Assembly (NCBI RefSeq): GCF_965229915.1
Contig: NZ_CBDDJZ010000001.1
Location: 1,302,001 to 1,366,000, forward strand
Direction of reading: 5' to 3'
DNA from: Marinoscillum sp965229915
GTDB lineage: Bacteria > Bacteroidota > Bacteroidia > Cytophagales > Cyclobacteriaceae
DNA: 64,000 nt
Positions 52,691 through 63,734 of this stretch are shown here, piece by piece. How positions within the stretch are numbered: position 1 is the first letter of the stretch; each line of letters begins with the position of its first letter. Below the pieces are notes generated by a model, which saw only the letters and a list, made by a program, of their open reading frames with translations, made no database searches and was not told the DNA's origin. The translations under genes and the position numbers were made by a program.

Positions 52691-53770
52691 TTACTGCATC
52701 AATGTGGATGCAAACCAAAGCATCGGTGCCTGACCATGAAGATCTCCAGCCACCCTGGGACGCTGACGGTAGTATTCAGGATCCAGACTCTGTCCCGTAC
52801 CCACACAAACTTCTCGGATATTTCCACGTGAGTCTAGATACTTGCACAAGGCATTCCAGGCGTTGACATAAGACCTGGTATAGGTCTCATCCAATAGTCC
52901 TTCTTTCACTCCTACAGCCATTGCAAATCCAAACATGGCCGTGGAGGAGCTTTCTTCAAATGAATCAGGCTTGTCAATCAACTGATGCCACATTCCATTT
53001 TCACCCTGATAGCTTAGAAGGGTTTTCATCATGGCTTTGTAGCTGTGGAGGAGTAATACATAATGTGGATTGGACTCGGGCAGTTCAGACAGGAGCAGGG
53101 CCAAACCTGCTGCTACCCATCCGTTTCCCCTACCCCAGTAAAACGGAGCCTCCGGACCATGATAGAACAATCCGTTAGCCTGCTGAAGCTTTTTCACATA
53201 AGTAGCCACAGTCGTGGCGGCACGGTCAAGATAGACTGGCATATTGGTGGCTCTAAACGCCTGCACCTGTAGTGCTGAAATCATGTAAATATCATCTATC
53301 CAGTAGCGGGTTTGATACGTCAGGCCATTGTCCAGTGTATCGCTCCATTGTCCATCAGCTAGATATATCCCCTGATGGTAAAAGGTACTATCAACGGTTT
53401 GCAGAAACATTTCAAGTGGTAATATCCCAACTACATTCGCATCCACATGATTGATGGTATTTCGAATGTGCGTGGTGTCTGTTTTTGCGTACCGCTGAAC
53501 CAACCTGCTGATCATCACTGAATCATCCACCAGACCAGCAAAATCCAATGCACCAAACCCGGCGCACGCTTCTGCATAATGCAAAGCATATACATCAGGC
53601 GTATCGTACATCATAAAACCTGCTCTGGAAAGCAGGTTTTCCACTAGCAAGCTTCCCACCTCTTTCGGATCATTGGTGATCGTTTTTTGTGGAGAGCAAG
53701 CCGCAAGACTAATCAACAAAGTCCATGATCCCAGTAAAACAGCGAGACTCTTATAGGCATATTTAATCAT
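52691..53770 (-). CDS. GH105/GH88-family glycoside hydrolase lipoprotein (unsaturated glucuronyl/galacturonyl hydrolase)
   Basis: The Met at 53770 starts a lipoprotein signal (LLISLAACSPQ). The 359-residue alpha/alpha-barrel protein shows GRGNGWVAAGLALLL, GMWHQLID, ESSSTAMFGFAMAVGVKEG and a C-terminal VAGDLHGQAPMLWFASTL, all typical of YteR/YesR-like GH105 enzymes. These hydrate the unsaturated uronic acid left by polysaccharide lyases. The likely catalytic Asp lies near the DDSVMI/YWIDDIYMIS segments. It stands alone with no lyase nearby. Confidence 0.87.
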   Translation of the reverse strand: MIKYAYKSLAVLLGSWTLLISLAACSPQKTITNDPKEVGSLLVENLLSRAGFMMYDTPDVYALHYAEACAGFGALDFAGLVDDSVMISRLVQRYAKTDTTHIRNTINHVDANVVGILPLEMFLQTVDSTFYHQGIYLADGQWSDTLDNGLTYQTRYWIDDIYMISALQVQAFRATNMPVYLDRAATTVATYVKKLQQANGLFYHGPEAPFYWGRGNGWVAAGLALLLSELPESNPHYVLLLHSYKAMMKTLLSYQGENGMWHQLIDKPDSFEESSSTAMFGFAMAVGVKEGLLDETYTRSYVNAWNALCKYLDSRGNIREVCVGTGQSLDPEYYRQRPRVAGDLHGQAPMLWFASTLMQ

Positions 53771-53859
53771 GAGATAAATAAACCATTTATCAACCAAACA
53801 CTTGGGCATGAAATCGAATCAAAAGCGGCACAATTTCTCTTGAATGATCGAGAAGCCGA

Positions 53860-55641
53860 CTAGTCCATACTCAGGGTAACCAGTACATCTCTGTAGGCAG
53901 AAAGTAGCTTGGATTTACTAATGAATCCTACGTAATGTCCTTCTTGATCAACCACTGGGAGATTCCAGGCGGAAGTACGGTCAAACTTCTGCACAATCTG
54001 CTGCATGCTGTCAGTAGCCAATATCAATGCTGGTGGTTGTCGCATCAGTTCGCTCACAGTCAACTGATCAAACATCTCTTGTTTGAAAATAAAAGGTCTG
54101 GCATCATCCAATAAGACAATACTCACCAGCTTACCTTCATCGTCTAATACTGGGAAAATATTGCGTTTGGACTGTGCCACAGCATCTTTCAGAAATTCGC
54201 GTAGTGTGGCATGTGGATGCGTAGCTTTAAAGTCATTTTCCACAATACCTTTCATACTCAGCATAGATAAAGCCGCTCGATCCTTGTGGTGAGTAATCAG
54301 TTCGCCTCTTTTAGCCAACCGGCGGGTAAACAACGAATGAGGCTCCAGGTAATGAATTATAAGGTATGAAGTAGCCGAAACAAGCATAAGTGGCACAATC
54401 AGGTCATATCCACGGGTAATTTCAGCAATCAAAAAGACTGCCGTTAGTGGTGCATAAAACACCCCACTCATTACTCCTGCCATTCCCACCAGTGTGAAAT
54501 TATCTTCAGACAACCGAACACCAAAAAAACCCATCATGTTCACCAACCTGGCTAGAAGAAACCCTGTGATCCCGCCCATAAAGAGTGATGGAGCGAAATA
54601 TCCTCCAATACCACCAGCACCCAGAGTGAAAGCTACGGCGATAGCTTTCACTACCAGCACGATTGCCAGAAATATCAAAAAATGGACATGAAACTCATCG
54701 AAACTAGCAAAAATGCTATTGTGAAGCATAGCGCTGGACTGTCCAGACAGTATCTGGTTAATTGCACTATACCCTTCACCAAACAATGGAGGCAAACAAA
54801 AGATCATCAGAGCCGCCAGACCTCCCAGCACTATGGTCTTTTTCCAACCTTCACCCAGCCTCCGCCTGAGGCGCTCAGTGAGACGATCAGTCCATGAAAA
54901 GTAAAAAGAAACCAAAGCGCACAATACGCCCAAAATCAAGAAATAGGGCAGTTGTTCCACGACAAACGAACTGTGATGGGAGAAATCTAACACCAGATCA
55001 TCACCCAAGAAAACCTTACCAATGATAGCTCCGATCACAGAAGCCACCAGCAATGGCAGTAATGAATTCATCGTAAGATCCAGCATTAGCACCTCCAGGG
55101 CAAAAATCACACCGGCTATCGGTGCATGAAAAAAGCAAGAAAGAGCAGATGCCGCTCCACAGCCGAGTAGTAGCACCCTGTTGGAAAAACTACCGCGAAA
55201 CCATCGTGCAACATTTGACCCTACTCCCGATCCAGTCATCACCAGGGTAGCCTCCATCCCTACCGAACCTCCAAAACCAACTGTCAATACGCTTCCAAAA
55301 AGAAAATAAATGACATTTTTGATTTTGACGATACTTTTCTGTTGGCTGATAGAATAAAGGACATTGGTAATACCATGCGCAAATGACCCCCTATAGAGGT
55401 ACTTTACCATAATCACAGACAGGCTGATACCCACTATGGGCAATAGGAAAAACCAGAAGTTGTGCGAGGAAGTATGAATGGCATTAGTGAGCGCTCCGTG
55501 GAGGAAATGAATGCCCAGCTTGATGCCCACGGCTAAAAATCCCACGATGATTCCCACTATTGCACTTAGTAGCAACACGAACTGACGATCATTCAGGTTT
55601 TTGGAACGCCAAACCATTATTTTACGCAATACGCGGCTCAA
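53860..55641 (-). CDS. ClC-family chloride channel/transporter with CBS pair
   Basis: 593 residues. The membrane part (about 20-420) shows the ClC selectivity segments GFGGSVGMEATLVMTGSG, with the gating Glu kept, and GAGGIGGYFAPSLFMGG. The C-terminal 160 residues are two CBS domains (NIFPVLDDEGKLVSIVLLDD, WNLPVVDQEGHYVGFISKSK) that usually bind adenine nucleotides. Gating Glu presence allows either Cl-/H+ exchange or channel function. It is monocistronic. Confidence 0.92.
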   Translation of the reverse strand: MSRVLRKIMVWRSKNLNDRQFVLLLSAIVGIIVGFLAVGIKLGIHFLHGALTNAIHTSSHNFWFFLLPIVGISLSVIMVKYLYRGSFAHGITNVLYSISQQKSIVKIKNVIYFLFGSVLTVGFGGSVGMEATLVMTGSGVGSNVARWFRGSFSNRVLLLGCGAASALSCFFHAPIAGVIFALEVLMLDLTMNSLLPLLVASVIGAIIGKVFLGDDLVLDFSHHSSFVVEQLPYFLILGVLCALVSFYFSWTDRLTERLRRRLGEGWKKTIVLGGLAALMIFCLPPLFGEGYSAINQILSGQSSAMLHNSIFASFDEFHVHFLIFLAIVLVVKAIAVAFTLGAGGIGGYFAPSLFMGGITGFLLARLVNMMGFFGVRLSEDNFTLVGMAGVMSGVFYAPLTAVFLIAEITRGYDLIVPLMLVSATSYLIIHYLEPHSLFTRRLAKRGELITHHKDRAALSMLSMKGIVENDFKATHPHATLREFLKDAVAQSKRNIFPVLDDEGKLVSIVLLDDARPFIFKQEMFDQLTVSELMRQPPALILATDSMQQIVQKFDRTSAWNLPVVDQEGHYVGFISKSKLLSAYRDVLVTLSMD

Positions 55642-55838
55642 GACTCCAGTTTTTTTTATAGTTAGGAAGTTGGTTCCTATAAGATTAACACATCAGCAAG
55701 GGTGTAGTTCTTACTTATAAACGAAGGAACAGAAAACACTCCGAAATACTTAATATTCCTAGAAGTTTATCGCCCTCACAACCTTAAATGATCAATTACC
55801 GTTAGTAAACTTTGTATTTCAAAGTACTTTTATTTAAT

Positions 55839-57195
55839 ATGAATTCTGAATCAAACATTACCGAGCGAATTAATAACTGGATGAAGCATTCGGTTACTCT
55901 CAAATTAATCAGCATTACTATACTCATTTTGCTCCTACTAATTCCATCGTCGATGATAACATCAATCATTCATGAACGCGAAAATCTGAGTCAGGAAGCA
56001 ATAAGTGAAGTAAGTTCTAAATGGGCCAATGCCCAGTTAATAAAAGGTCCTGTACTCTCCATTCCCTTAATCTATGAACTAGAGAAGAAGGATGGCATGG
56101 TTGAGCTGACCCGTTATCTACATGTGCTTCCCGAAGAGCTAAACATCAATGGGAAAATTGATCCAGAGCAACTCAAACGCGGGATCTATGAGGTGGTCGT
56201 CTACAAATCCAATCTATCAGTTAATGGGTCATTTTCCCCTGAGACCTTGATTGATCGGAATAATCTCAGAGAAGTCAAATGGGATCAAGCGTTTATAACC
56301 ATTGGAATCTCAGATCTTCGGGGCATCAAAGAGGATATTATTTTAGATTGGAATAAGGAGCATATCAAAGCTGAACCGGGATCCAAAATCGCTGATCTCA
56401 TCTCCTCTGGAGTTACCATTGACCTCCCAAAAGGATTTGACCCAACTAAGAAATCTATAGATTTTCAATTTAACCTTCAGCTCCAGGGAAGCGAAAACAT
56501 GTCTTTTGTGCCACTAGGAGGAACTACCAATTATCCAACTGGAATCTAAGTGGAATTCTCCAAGTTTCAATGGAAACTTTCTACCGAACGATCGCAGTGT
56601 AACTCAAGAAGGATTTACAGCAAACTGGAAAGTACTTCAACTGAACCGTAATTATCCGCAGCAATGGATCGGGGATCAATACAGTCAGTCACTCAACCAA
56701 TCAGCCTTTGGTCTAGACTTGATTCTTCCGCTCGATGATTATCAGAAAGCAATTCGTTCTGCGAAATACGCCATCATGACCATCGCACTTACCTTTCTCA
56801 TTTTCTTTTTAGTAGAAATCCTTCATGGTCGCAAAATACACGCCTTTCAATATACACTGGTTGGACTTTCATTGTGCTTATTCTATATTCTGCTGATCTC
56901 CATCTCAGAACACTCCAATTTTAACTTTGCTTACGGTATCTCTTCTTTAGCAATCATTTCCATGATTTGGCTTTATTCCATGAGTGTATTCCGTGCAAGG
57001 AGAATATCAGCTTTGCTGCTAGTGGTATTATGTGGTATCTATGGGTTTCTCTTTGTCACCCTTCAACTAGCCGATTATGCATTGCTGATGGGTGCTGTTG
57101 GGCTCACTGCCATATTGGGAGCCACTATGTATTTCACTCGAAATGTCAACTGGTTTGATCTCAGCACTCAAAAACTTAAAACTTCAGCCGAATGA
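55839..57195 (+). pseudogene. creD: creD, interrupted by a +1 frameshift near 56535
   Basis: Two adjacent frames together encode one CreD inner-membrane protein. The first (from ATG 55839) has the N-terminal helix, LSQEAISEVSSKWANAQLIK and GPVLSIPLIYE, and ends at TAA 56549 after NYPTGI. The second, shifted by one base, continues the family sequence (KWNSPSFNGNFLPNDRSVTQ, EGFTANWKV, LDLILPLDDYQKAIRSAKYA) and the membrane helices to 57195. Removing one C from the CC at 56535-56536 restores a 451-codon gene, the length of E. coli CreD. Either a recent mutation or a sequence error. Downstream genes follow with an ATGA overlap. Confidence 0.85.
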
Positions 57196-57602
57196 GACTA
57201 CTAACTATGAAATCGGGGCAAGTTAGGGTTCTCCCCTTCCTCTTCTTCTTCCTATTTATCGGCTACATCATTTACGCTGCTGATGCAGACAATGGTTCCT
57301 GGCTGATCGAAACGGCAAAGACCATCAAACACGGTGACAAGCTCGGCCACTTCTTACTTTATGGAATACTAAGCTTTCTGCTCAATGTTGCCTTGAACCA
57401 TCGCAAGATTTCATCCATTCGGGTTCCTATTGGCTCCATTCTGGTGTTGGCTTTTGCGCTGATAGAGGAGTTCACTCAACTGGCATTTGCAAGTAGGACC
57501 TTCGATTGGGTAGATATGCTTTGTGATGTGGTGGGGATTGGTTTATTTGCACTCATCACCTATGGAAAATCACAGACAAAAGCTCCGCCAACAAGTATTT
57601 AA
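57192..57602 (+). CDS. VanZ-like membrane protein
   Basis: 136 residues, with the VanZ-family signature of a His in the first half (KHGDKLGHFLLYGILSFLL) and EEFTQLAFASRTFDWVDMLC followed by DVVGIGLFALI. Four membrane segments. VanZ-like proteins are linked to envelope stress and glycopeptide resistance but are biochemically undefined. It overlaps creD by 4 bases (ATGA) and the M23 gene by 41 bases, forming a tight envelope-related operon. Confidence 0.85.
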   Translation: MRLLTMKSGQVRVLPFLFFFLFIGYIIYAADADNGSWLIETAKTIKHGDKLGHFLLYGILSFLLNVALNHRKISSIRVPIGSILVLAFALIEEFTQLAFASRTFDWVDMLCDVVGIGLFALITYGKSQTKAPPTSI

Positions 57603-58212
57603 ACCAACTAGTGTCATATTATTGTCATTTCTCCTGGGGTGTAGCTCATCCCAGGAGAAACTCCTCCTCATCCCAGTGGACCAATACGACCGACATAACT
57701 CCTCTCTGATACAACTCACCGAAATCGGTGATTTCGGTATACAACGAGTAGCCAGGCCTGGTATTCCAGCCCATTTACACACAGGCATAGACATAGCGCG
57801 TCCTTCCAATAACTACATGCATGAACCAATATTCCCCATAGCCAAAGGACGAGTTATCAGCAAACGAACGGACGGACCCTATGCGCAACTCATTTTGGAG
57901 CACCAGCTGCCTTCTGATACCTTTTGGACCCTTTATGAGCACATCGCAGAAATACTCGTATCTCCCGGACAAGAAGTGAATACCTCCACTGAACTTGCTC
58001 GGTTCTTTAACCGGCAAGAGCTCGATACTCACGGTTGGCAGTTTGATCATTTTCATTTTGAAATCTTAAGGACAGCCCCACTCCCGATTCAGCCAACTGA
58101 AGACACTCCAGATCGGTATTTCCTATCGAGAACACTTCAGTGCTATACAGAAGCACAACTCCTGACCCATTTTTACGATCCAGTCTCTTTCCTGAAAAAC
58201 CCACAGAAATAG
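57562..58212 (+). CDS. M23-family peptidase-like lipoprotein
   Basis: The Met at 57562 (MENHRQKLRQ) leads to a lipoprotein signal (VILLSFLLGCSSSQ). The 216-residue protein has a LytM fold: HLHTGIDIARP supplies the H-x3-D zinc ligands, PIAKGRVISKRTDGPY and YEHIAEILVSPGQEV are the usual strands, and DHFHFEIL gives the final HxH. All zinc ligands are present, so it may be an active peptidoglycan endopeptidase in the periplasm. It overlaps the VanZ-like gene by 41 bases. Confidence 0.85.
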   Translation: MENHRQKLRQQVFKPTSVILLSFLLGCSSSQEKLLLIPVDQYDRHNSSLIQLTEIGDFGIQRVARPGIPAHLHTGIDIARPSNNYMHEPIFPIAKGRVISKRTDGPYAQLILEHQLPSDTFWTLYEHIAEILVSPGQEVNTSTELARFFNRQELDTHGWQFDHFHFEILRTAPLPIQPTEDTPDRYFLSRTLQCYTEAQLLTHFYDPVSFLKNPQK

Positions 58213-58304
58213 CACATTCTTAACGGTTGCTGTCTGATTATTTTGTAATTTCAAACGTTACTTACCGATTCCAATTTATCAAACAGATTTAACCTGCTTT
58301 TTCA

Positions 58305-61300
58305 ATGGCTCATCCATTTAGATCCACCATTTTACCGGTCATCTTCCTTGTACTTTTTGCTTGTGGAGGTAAAAAATCCGAACAACCAGACACTTCTGAA
58401 ATCGAATATTCAGAAGAAGTAGCTCAAATGATCAATAAGATCACCTCTGGAATCATCTCTCCCTACGACCCGATTGTGATACAGTTTAATGAGGATATGA
58501 TCACTCCTGAGCTGCGCAACACGAAAATCGAAAACCCATTTACCTTTTCACCAGATATACCAGGAACTGCACTCTGGACTCAAACCAACCGATTGCAGTT
58601 CACACCTGACGAACCACTCAAAAGCCGAATCAACTATACAGGTAAGCTGAATCTTGAAAAAATCAATCCAAACCTGAGTGTAAAAAGCATAGACCTGAAG
58701 TTTTACGTTCAGGGACAGGAAATCAGCACGTTTACTGGAGATCTTGAACTAGTAAGCCCCACAGATCCGAACAAACTGGTGTATCGGGGGAAGATCTCTT
58801 TTTCTCAACCACTGGAGCTGGAAAAGCTACAAACCGCAGCAACTTTCGAAAACGCTAAACTCAATTGGAATCAGGAAAACGACAAGACCTTCAGCTTTGT
58901 CACGGACCCATTGCTTCGCCAATCGAGAACGACCCGCTTCTTGTTCACCCTGGACAGAGAGCTGCTGAACCTCACCGAATCGTTGGAAAAAACAATCGAA
59001 GTGGTTCCTCTGAGTAAGCTAGAGGTTAGTGCGCTGGAAAAAGATGAAACTGGAAAAGCTCCGAAGGTGATGATTAAGTTCTCCGATCAGTTGGACCCTG
59101 GACAGGACATCAATGGATTCGTCTCAGTCACTCCCGATGTGGAGTTCAACATTCAAAAACTCGGCAAATACGTCATTCTGGATGGTGACTTCCGTTTTGG
59201 GAACAGTTACAAAATCAGTATTGCGAAAGGTGTGAAAAGCCGTTGGGCCACTACTAGCGAACAAGCTTTCTCAGAATCAGTAAAGTTTGCCGACATAGCT
59301 CCGCAAGTGGAGTTTGCCTCCTCTGGGGTGTTCATGCCCACTAGTAACAACAAAAACCTGCAGTTTCTCACTACCAACCTCAAAAAGGTTCATGTGGAAG
59401 TTAAAAAGGTCTTCAACTCTGATATCGATCAGTTCTTCAGAAGTGAAAACATCAAGAGTGGAACCAATAGAAACAATGAATTCAACAACACCTACGTATC
59501 ATCGGTAGGCGCCATCATTTACAATCAGACGTTTGAGATTGGAGATGAAAAGAACAAATGGCTTTTACATAACCTGTCGCTAGACAATGTGCTTACCAAC
59601 TACGACAATGGATTGTACCTGATCCGCATCAACTTCAACCCGCAGGACGTGCTCGTGCCTATAGAAGGTGAGCCGCTCCAGTACATCCAAAAATACGGAC
59701 AGGTGTACAAACCTTTGACGATTTCTGATATCGGTCTACTCGTCAAACGAGAAGGCAACGAGGAATACCAAGTATACACCACCGACCTGAAATCTGGTCA
59801 GCCTATGCCAAATGTGAGGGTCACTATTCAGCGCTATGACAAGTCCTACTCTCGCACTACTAACAATGAAGGTAGAGCATCAATCAGTGCCTCCTCCTAC
59901 ATCCAACTAGTTAAAGCGGAAAAAGACGGTCAGATCAGTGTGATCAAACCCAACGAAATGCAATGGAATAACTCCGGCTTTGACGTGGGTGGTCTGAGCG
60001 AATACGAACTACAAACGCGAGCATTTATCTATACGGAGCGAGGTGTCTACCGTCCGGGAGATTCCATTAACCTCTCGTGTATCGTTCGGTATCAAAACAA
60101 ATCCAATGCGGATAATATCCCGGCTTACCTGAAACTGTATAATCCTGAAGGCACACTCGTCATGGAGATGACACAAAAAGGAGCACGGGATGGTTTCTAC
60201 AACTTCAATCTGGGCACCAATCAAAACGATCCTACAGGCAACTGGAATGTACAGATCAATGTAGGTAACAAGTATTTCTACCACAACCTGAAGGTAGAAA
60301 CCGTAGTAGCCAATCGACTAAAAGTCAAAGTGACTCCCGATCTGAAAGTGCTAAAACCCGAAAACAAACAGCTCAAGTTTTCTGTAGAAAGTAAGTACCT
60401 CTTTGGAGCTCCAGCCTCTGGCTTGGCTTATGATACAGAAGTAGAAATCTTCGATATCACCACGGCCTTTCCAAAATTCGGTGAGTACAATTTCTTCAAT
60501 AACAACGTTGAATTTCAAGATATCAAAACAGAAATTCGATCCGGTGTACTCTCTGAGGATGGTACTGCCAACATCACCTGGAACATCCCCAATATGAGTC
60601 AGGCACCCGCTCCACTCAAAGTGAAAATCACAGCCACCGTACAGGAAGATGGTGGCCGACCAAACGAATCATGGAGTTATCTGGACCTGCATCCATTCTC
60701 CAACTATGTGGGTATACAAGATGATGGTTATTCTTATGTGCAGTTAAACGCTGAACAGAAAATCCCCGTAGTATTGGTTAATACCGATGGCGAAGCAGTA
60801 ACAGGCAAAGAACTGGTATACCGAATCTATCGCAACAGTAAATACTGGTGGTACCAGTACGATAGCTACAGAGAATTCAAATTAAGATACAAAACGGATA
60901 AGCATTCTTATCTGGTAGAAGAAGGGACCATTACTTCTGCTACGCCGTTCTCGTCTATTCCATTCAGACCTACGCAAAGTGGACAATACCTGATTGAGGT
61001 TCAGGATGCTTCCGTGCCTATGGGCCATACTTCCAGCATCTTCATGAGCGCATATCCCTATGGAGGAATTCCTTCTGGCGATGAAAACGCCGGCACCCTG
61101 AGTCTGAGGAGTGATAAGGAAACCTATGAAGTAGGTGAAGACATCATAATCACCTTCCCATCACCTCGCCAGGGTAATATCCTGATGACTGTGGAGCAGG
61201 GCAATGACATCCTAAGAAGCACATGGATTGCCCCTAAGGACCAGGAGAACATGAGGCTCCAACTCAAAGCCACCAAAGAAATGGCGCCAAATGTCTATGT

Positions 61301-63731
61301 GAGCATCACCGTATTGCAGGATCATTCCCAGACGGTAAATGACCGTCCTATCCGCATGTTTGGCATACTACCTATCAGTGTGGTAGATCCGGACACCAAA
61401 CAGGAGTTGGTCATTGCTATGGACGAAGAATTACTACCAGAGCAGGAGTTTGAAGTGAACGTGAGCACTCTATCAGGTAAGCCTACGCAGTTTACAGTGG
61501 CCGTAGTGGATGAAGGATTGTTGGACTTGACCGGTTTCAGAACACCGGACCCATGGAAAGAATTCTTCAAGAAAATCCGCCTGGATGTGGAAACCTACGA
61601 TCTGTTTGGGCATGTTATTGGAGCTAACTCTGGAGACGTATTCAAAACCTTTTCTATCGGTGGAGATATGGATTACCGGGAGTCCCAGTTGGATCCATTT
61701 GAGAAGAAAAAACGATTCAAGCCAGTCTGTATGTTTGAGGGACCCATGCTCACCGATGGATCTGGTAAGGCCACTGTCAAATTCAAAATGCCAAACTATG
61801 TTGGATCCGTACGAGTGATGGTAGTTGCTGCCAAAGGAAACTCCTATGGCTCTGCTGAAAAGACCGTACCAGTGCGAAGTGACCTGATCATACAACCGAC
61901 CATTCCAAGAGCACTAAAACCTGGCGATGAGTTTACCGTTCCGGTGAATGTCTTTGCCACCAAAGAAAACCTTGGCACCGTGGACATTGCCATTGCTACT
62001 GAAGGTCCTCTGGAAGTAGTAGGAGACGCGTCAGTTAAGCATACTTTCGCTTCTGTAGATGATCAGATGTTCTCCTTTAAGGTACGTGTAAAAGACGCAG
62101 TAGGCCAGGGCAAAATCATGATCACAGGTAGAGGAAGTGACACCCGCAGTACATTTGAAGCGGATGTTCCCGTCAGCCCAAGTGCCAGCCGCATTTACCA
62201 ATCAGAGGAAAAAGTGATCAAACCGGGTGAGACCATCACATTTGATCTGCCAAAAGTGGGACTGGACGGCACCAACAACGCGCGCCTGAAGCTGGCAGTA
62301 TTCCCGAACATGGATTTTATGCATCGACTGGATTACCTGATCCGATATCCATACGGCTGCATCGAGCAAACGACCTCCTCGGTGTTTCCGCAGCTAGCGT
62401 TGAAAACATTGTTTAAGAACAATCCAAGCCGACAAAAAGAAATAGACAAAAACATCAATGCCGGAATAGACAGGTTGCGGATGTTCCAACTGTCAGACGG
62501 AGGATTCAGCTATTGGCCAGGAGGTAACAGTGCCAGTGAGTGGGGCAGCAACTATGCCGGCCAGTTTCTCATAGAAGCGAGAAAACAAGGATACGTTGTA
62601 CCAGACCTGATGTATGATGGGATCGTTCGCTACCTCGAACGTCAGACCAAGCGTGGCTCCAGGGACTCGCAGTACCTGATGACACGTGTCAACAGATGCT
62701 TTGTGCTGGCACTGGCTGGTAGTGCGCCAATGGCAGAAATGAACCTGCTCAGACAAAATAACTACGAGGAAATGTCCAATGTACAGAAGTGGATGCTGGT
62801 CACCTCCTATTCACTTGCTGGAGCACAGGATAAGGTGCGAGATCTTATCGGACAGATACCGATGACGGTAGAAGAGTACCAGGAGTTTGGTCATACCTAT
62901 GGCTCTACTAACAGGGACCTGGGTATTATCCTGCGTTGTTTGACTATACTGGAACGAAATGAAGATGCTGAACTGCTGGCTAAAAGCATTGCCAAGGTGC
63001 TCTCAAGTCACTACTGGTATTCCACACAGACAATCGGTCAGATGCTTTTGGGAATTGGGAATTACTTTGACAAGGCGGGTATATCGGCAACCGATGACCT
63101 GATCATCGAAGGATTGGTAGAGCTTCCCAATGGTAAAACCGAAACCATCAAGTCTGTAGACACTTATGACCTCTATATCAATGAAGGCTATGGACAGCAA
63201 GTTAAAGTATCGCTCAACAGCAGTGTGAATACCCAGCAACTTTACGCTACCATGTCCAGCAATGGAGTACCGCTAAAAGACAATACTCCGGAGGAGAATA
63301 AAAACATTAACCTGGAAGTAGACTGGTTCAATGAAAGTGGTGAAACCATTGATATAACCAATGTGAAGCAAGGAAGTACATTCTATGGTAGGTTCCGAGT
63401 TTTCAACAAGAGTGTGACACCAACCATAGAAGAAGTAGCCCTAATGCAGATCTTGCCTTCAGGCTGGGAGATTGAAAATACCCGACTAAACGGTGAAGTT
63501 GCTTCCAGTTGGATGGCTGGATGGATCACTGGCAAGGAAGAGTATCTGGACATTCGTGACGACCGAATCATGTGGTTCTTTGATCTGCAAAAATCAAAAC
63601 TGGATTTTGTGGTGAAAGTAAATGCCATTACTGCAGGAAGTTACATCATGCCAGGTGCACGATGTGAAGCCATGTACAATAATGACTATCTGGCTACTAA
63701 AGCAACAAAAACCGTGACTGTGACAAAGTAG
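58305..63731 (+). CDS. Bacterial alpha-2-macroglobulin lipoprotein
   Basis: 1808 residues with a lipoprotein signal (VIFLVLFACGGKKSE). MG domains fill the first about 1000 residues (RAFIYTERGVYRPGDSINL is a typical MG segment). The thioester motif CIEQ lies in IRYPYGCIEQTTSSVFPQ, followed by the alpha-helical toroid (GGFSYWPGGNSASEW). The bait region lies before the PNYVGSVRVMVVAAKGNSYG segment. It traps proteases that enter the periplasm through the thioester. It is followed four bases later by a PbpC gene, the widespread bacterial A2M-PBP1c pairing. Confidence 0.95.
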   Translation: MAHPFRSTILPVIFLVLFACGGKKSEQPDTSEIEYSEEVAQMINKITSGIISPYDPIVIQFNEDMITPELRNTKIENPFTFSPDIPGTALWTQTNRLQFTPDEPLKSRINYTGKLNLEKINPNLSVKSIDLKFYVQGQEISTFTGDLELVSPTDPNKLVYRGKISFSQPLELEKLQTAATFENAKLNWNQENDKTFSFVTDPLLRQSRTTRFLFTLDRELLNLTESLEKTIEVVPLSKLEVSALEKDETGKAPKVMIKFSDQLDPGQDINGFVSVTPDVEFNIQKLGKYVILDGDFRFGNSYKISIAKGVKSRWATTSEQAFSESVKFADIAPQVEFASSGVFMPTSNNKNLQFLTTNLKKVHVEVKKVFNSDIDQFFRSENIKSGTNRNNEFNNTYVSSVGAIIYNQTFEIGDEKNKWLLHNLSLDNVLTNYDNGLYLIRINFNPQDVLVPIEGEPLQYIQKYGQVYKPLTISDIGLLVKREGNEEYQVYTTDLKSGQPMPNVRVTIQRYDKSYSRTTNNEGRASISASSYIQLVKAEKDGQISVIKPNEMQWNNSGFDVGGLSEYELQTRAFIYTERGVYRPGDSINLSCIVRYQNKSNADNIPAYLKLYNPEGTLVMEMTQKGARDGFYNFNLGTNQNDPTGNWNVQINVGNKYFYHNLKVETVVANRLKVKVTPDLKVLKPENKQLKFSVESKYLFGAPASGLAYDTEVEIFDITTAFPKFGEYNFFNNNVEFQDIKTEIRSGVLSEDGTANITWNIPNMSQAPAPLKVKITATVQEDGGRPNESWSYLDLHPFSNYVGIQDDGYSYVQLNAEQKIPVVLVNTDGEAVTGKELVYRIYRNSKYWWYQYDSYREFKLRYKTDKHSYLVEEGTITSATPFSSIPFRPTQSGQYLIEVQDASVPMGHTSSIFMSAYPYGGIPSGDENAGTLSLRSDKETYEVGEDIIITFPSPRQGNILMTVEQGNDILRSTWIAPKDQENMRLQLKATKEMAPNVYVSITVLQDHSQTVNDRPIRMFGILPISVVDPDTKQELVIAMDEELLPEQEFEVNVSTLSGKPTQFTVAVVDEGLLDLTGFRTPDPWKEFFKKIRLDVETYDLFGHVIGANSGDVFKTFSIGGDMDYRESQLDPFEKKKRFKPVCMFEGPMLTDGSGKATVKFKMPNYVGSVRVMVVAAKGNSYGSAEKTVPVRSDLIIQPTIPRALKPGDEFTVPVNVFATKENLGTVDIAIATEGPLEVVGDASVKHTFASVDDQMFSFKVRVKDAVGQGKIMITGRGSDTRSTFEADVPVSPSASRIYQSEEKVIKPGETITFDLPKVGLDGTNNARLKLAVFPNMDFMHRLDYLIRYPYGCIEQTTSSVFPQLALKTLFKNNPSRQKEIDKNINAGIDRLRMFQLSDGGFSYWPGGNSASEWGSNYAGQFLIEARKQGYVVPDLMYDGIVRYLERQTKRGSRDSQYLMTRVNRCFVLALAGSAPMAEMNLLRQNNYEEMSNVQKWMLVTSYSLAGAQDKVRDLIGQIPMTVEEYQEFGHTYGSTNRDLGIILRCLTILERNEDAELLAKSIAKVLSSHYWYSTQTIGQMLLGIGNYFDKAGISATDDLIIEGLVELPNGKTETIKSVDTYDLYINEGYGQQVKVSLNSSVNTQQLYATMSSNGVPLKDNTPEENKNINLEVDWFNESGETIDITNVKQGSTFYGRFRVFNKSVTPTIEEVALMQILPSGWEIENTRLNGEVASSWMAGWITGKEEYLDIRDDRIMWFFDLQKSKLDFVVKVNAITAGSYIMPGARCEAMYNNDYLATKATKTVTVTK

Positions 63732-63734
63732 CCT

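Noticed and set aside
52481..52831. A 116-codon rightward ORF
   Set aside because: It overlaps the GH105 gene antisense, includes the GbsR operator and has low-complexity, Cys/His-scattered sequence without a domain.
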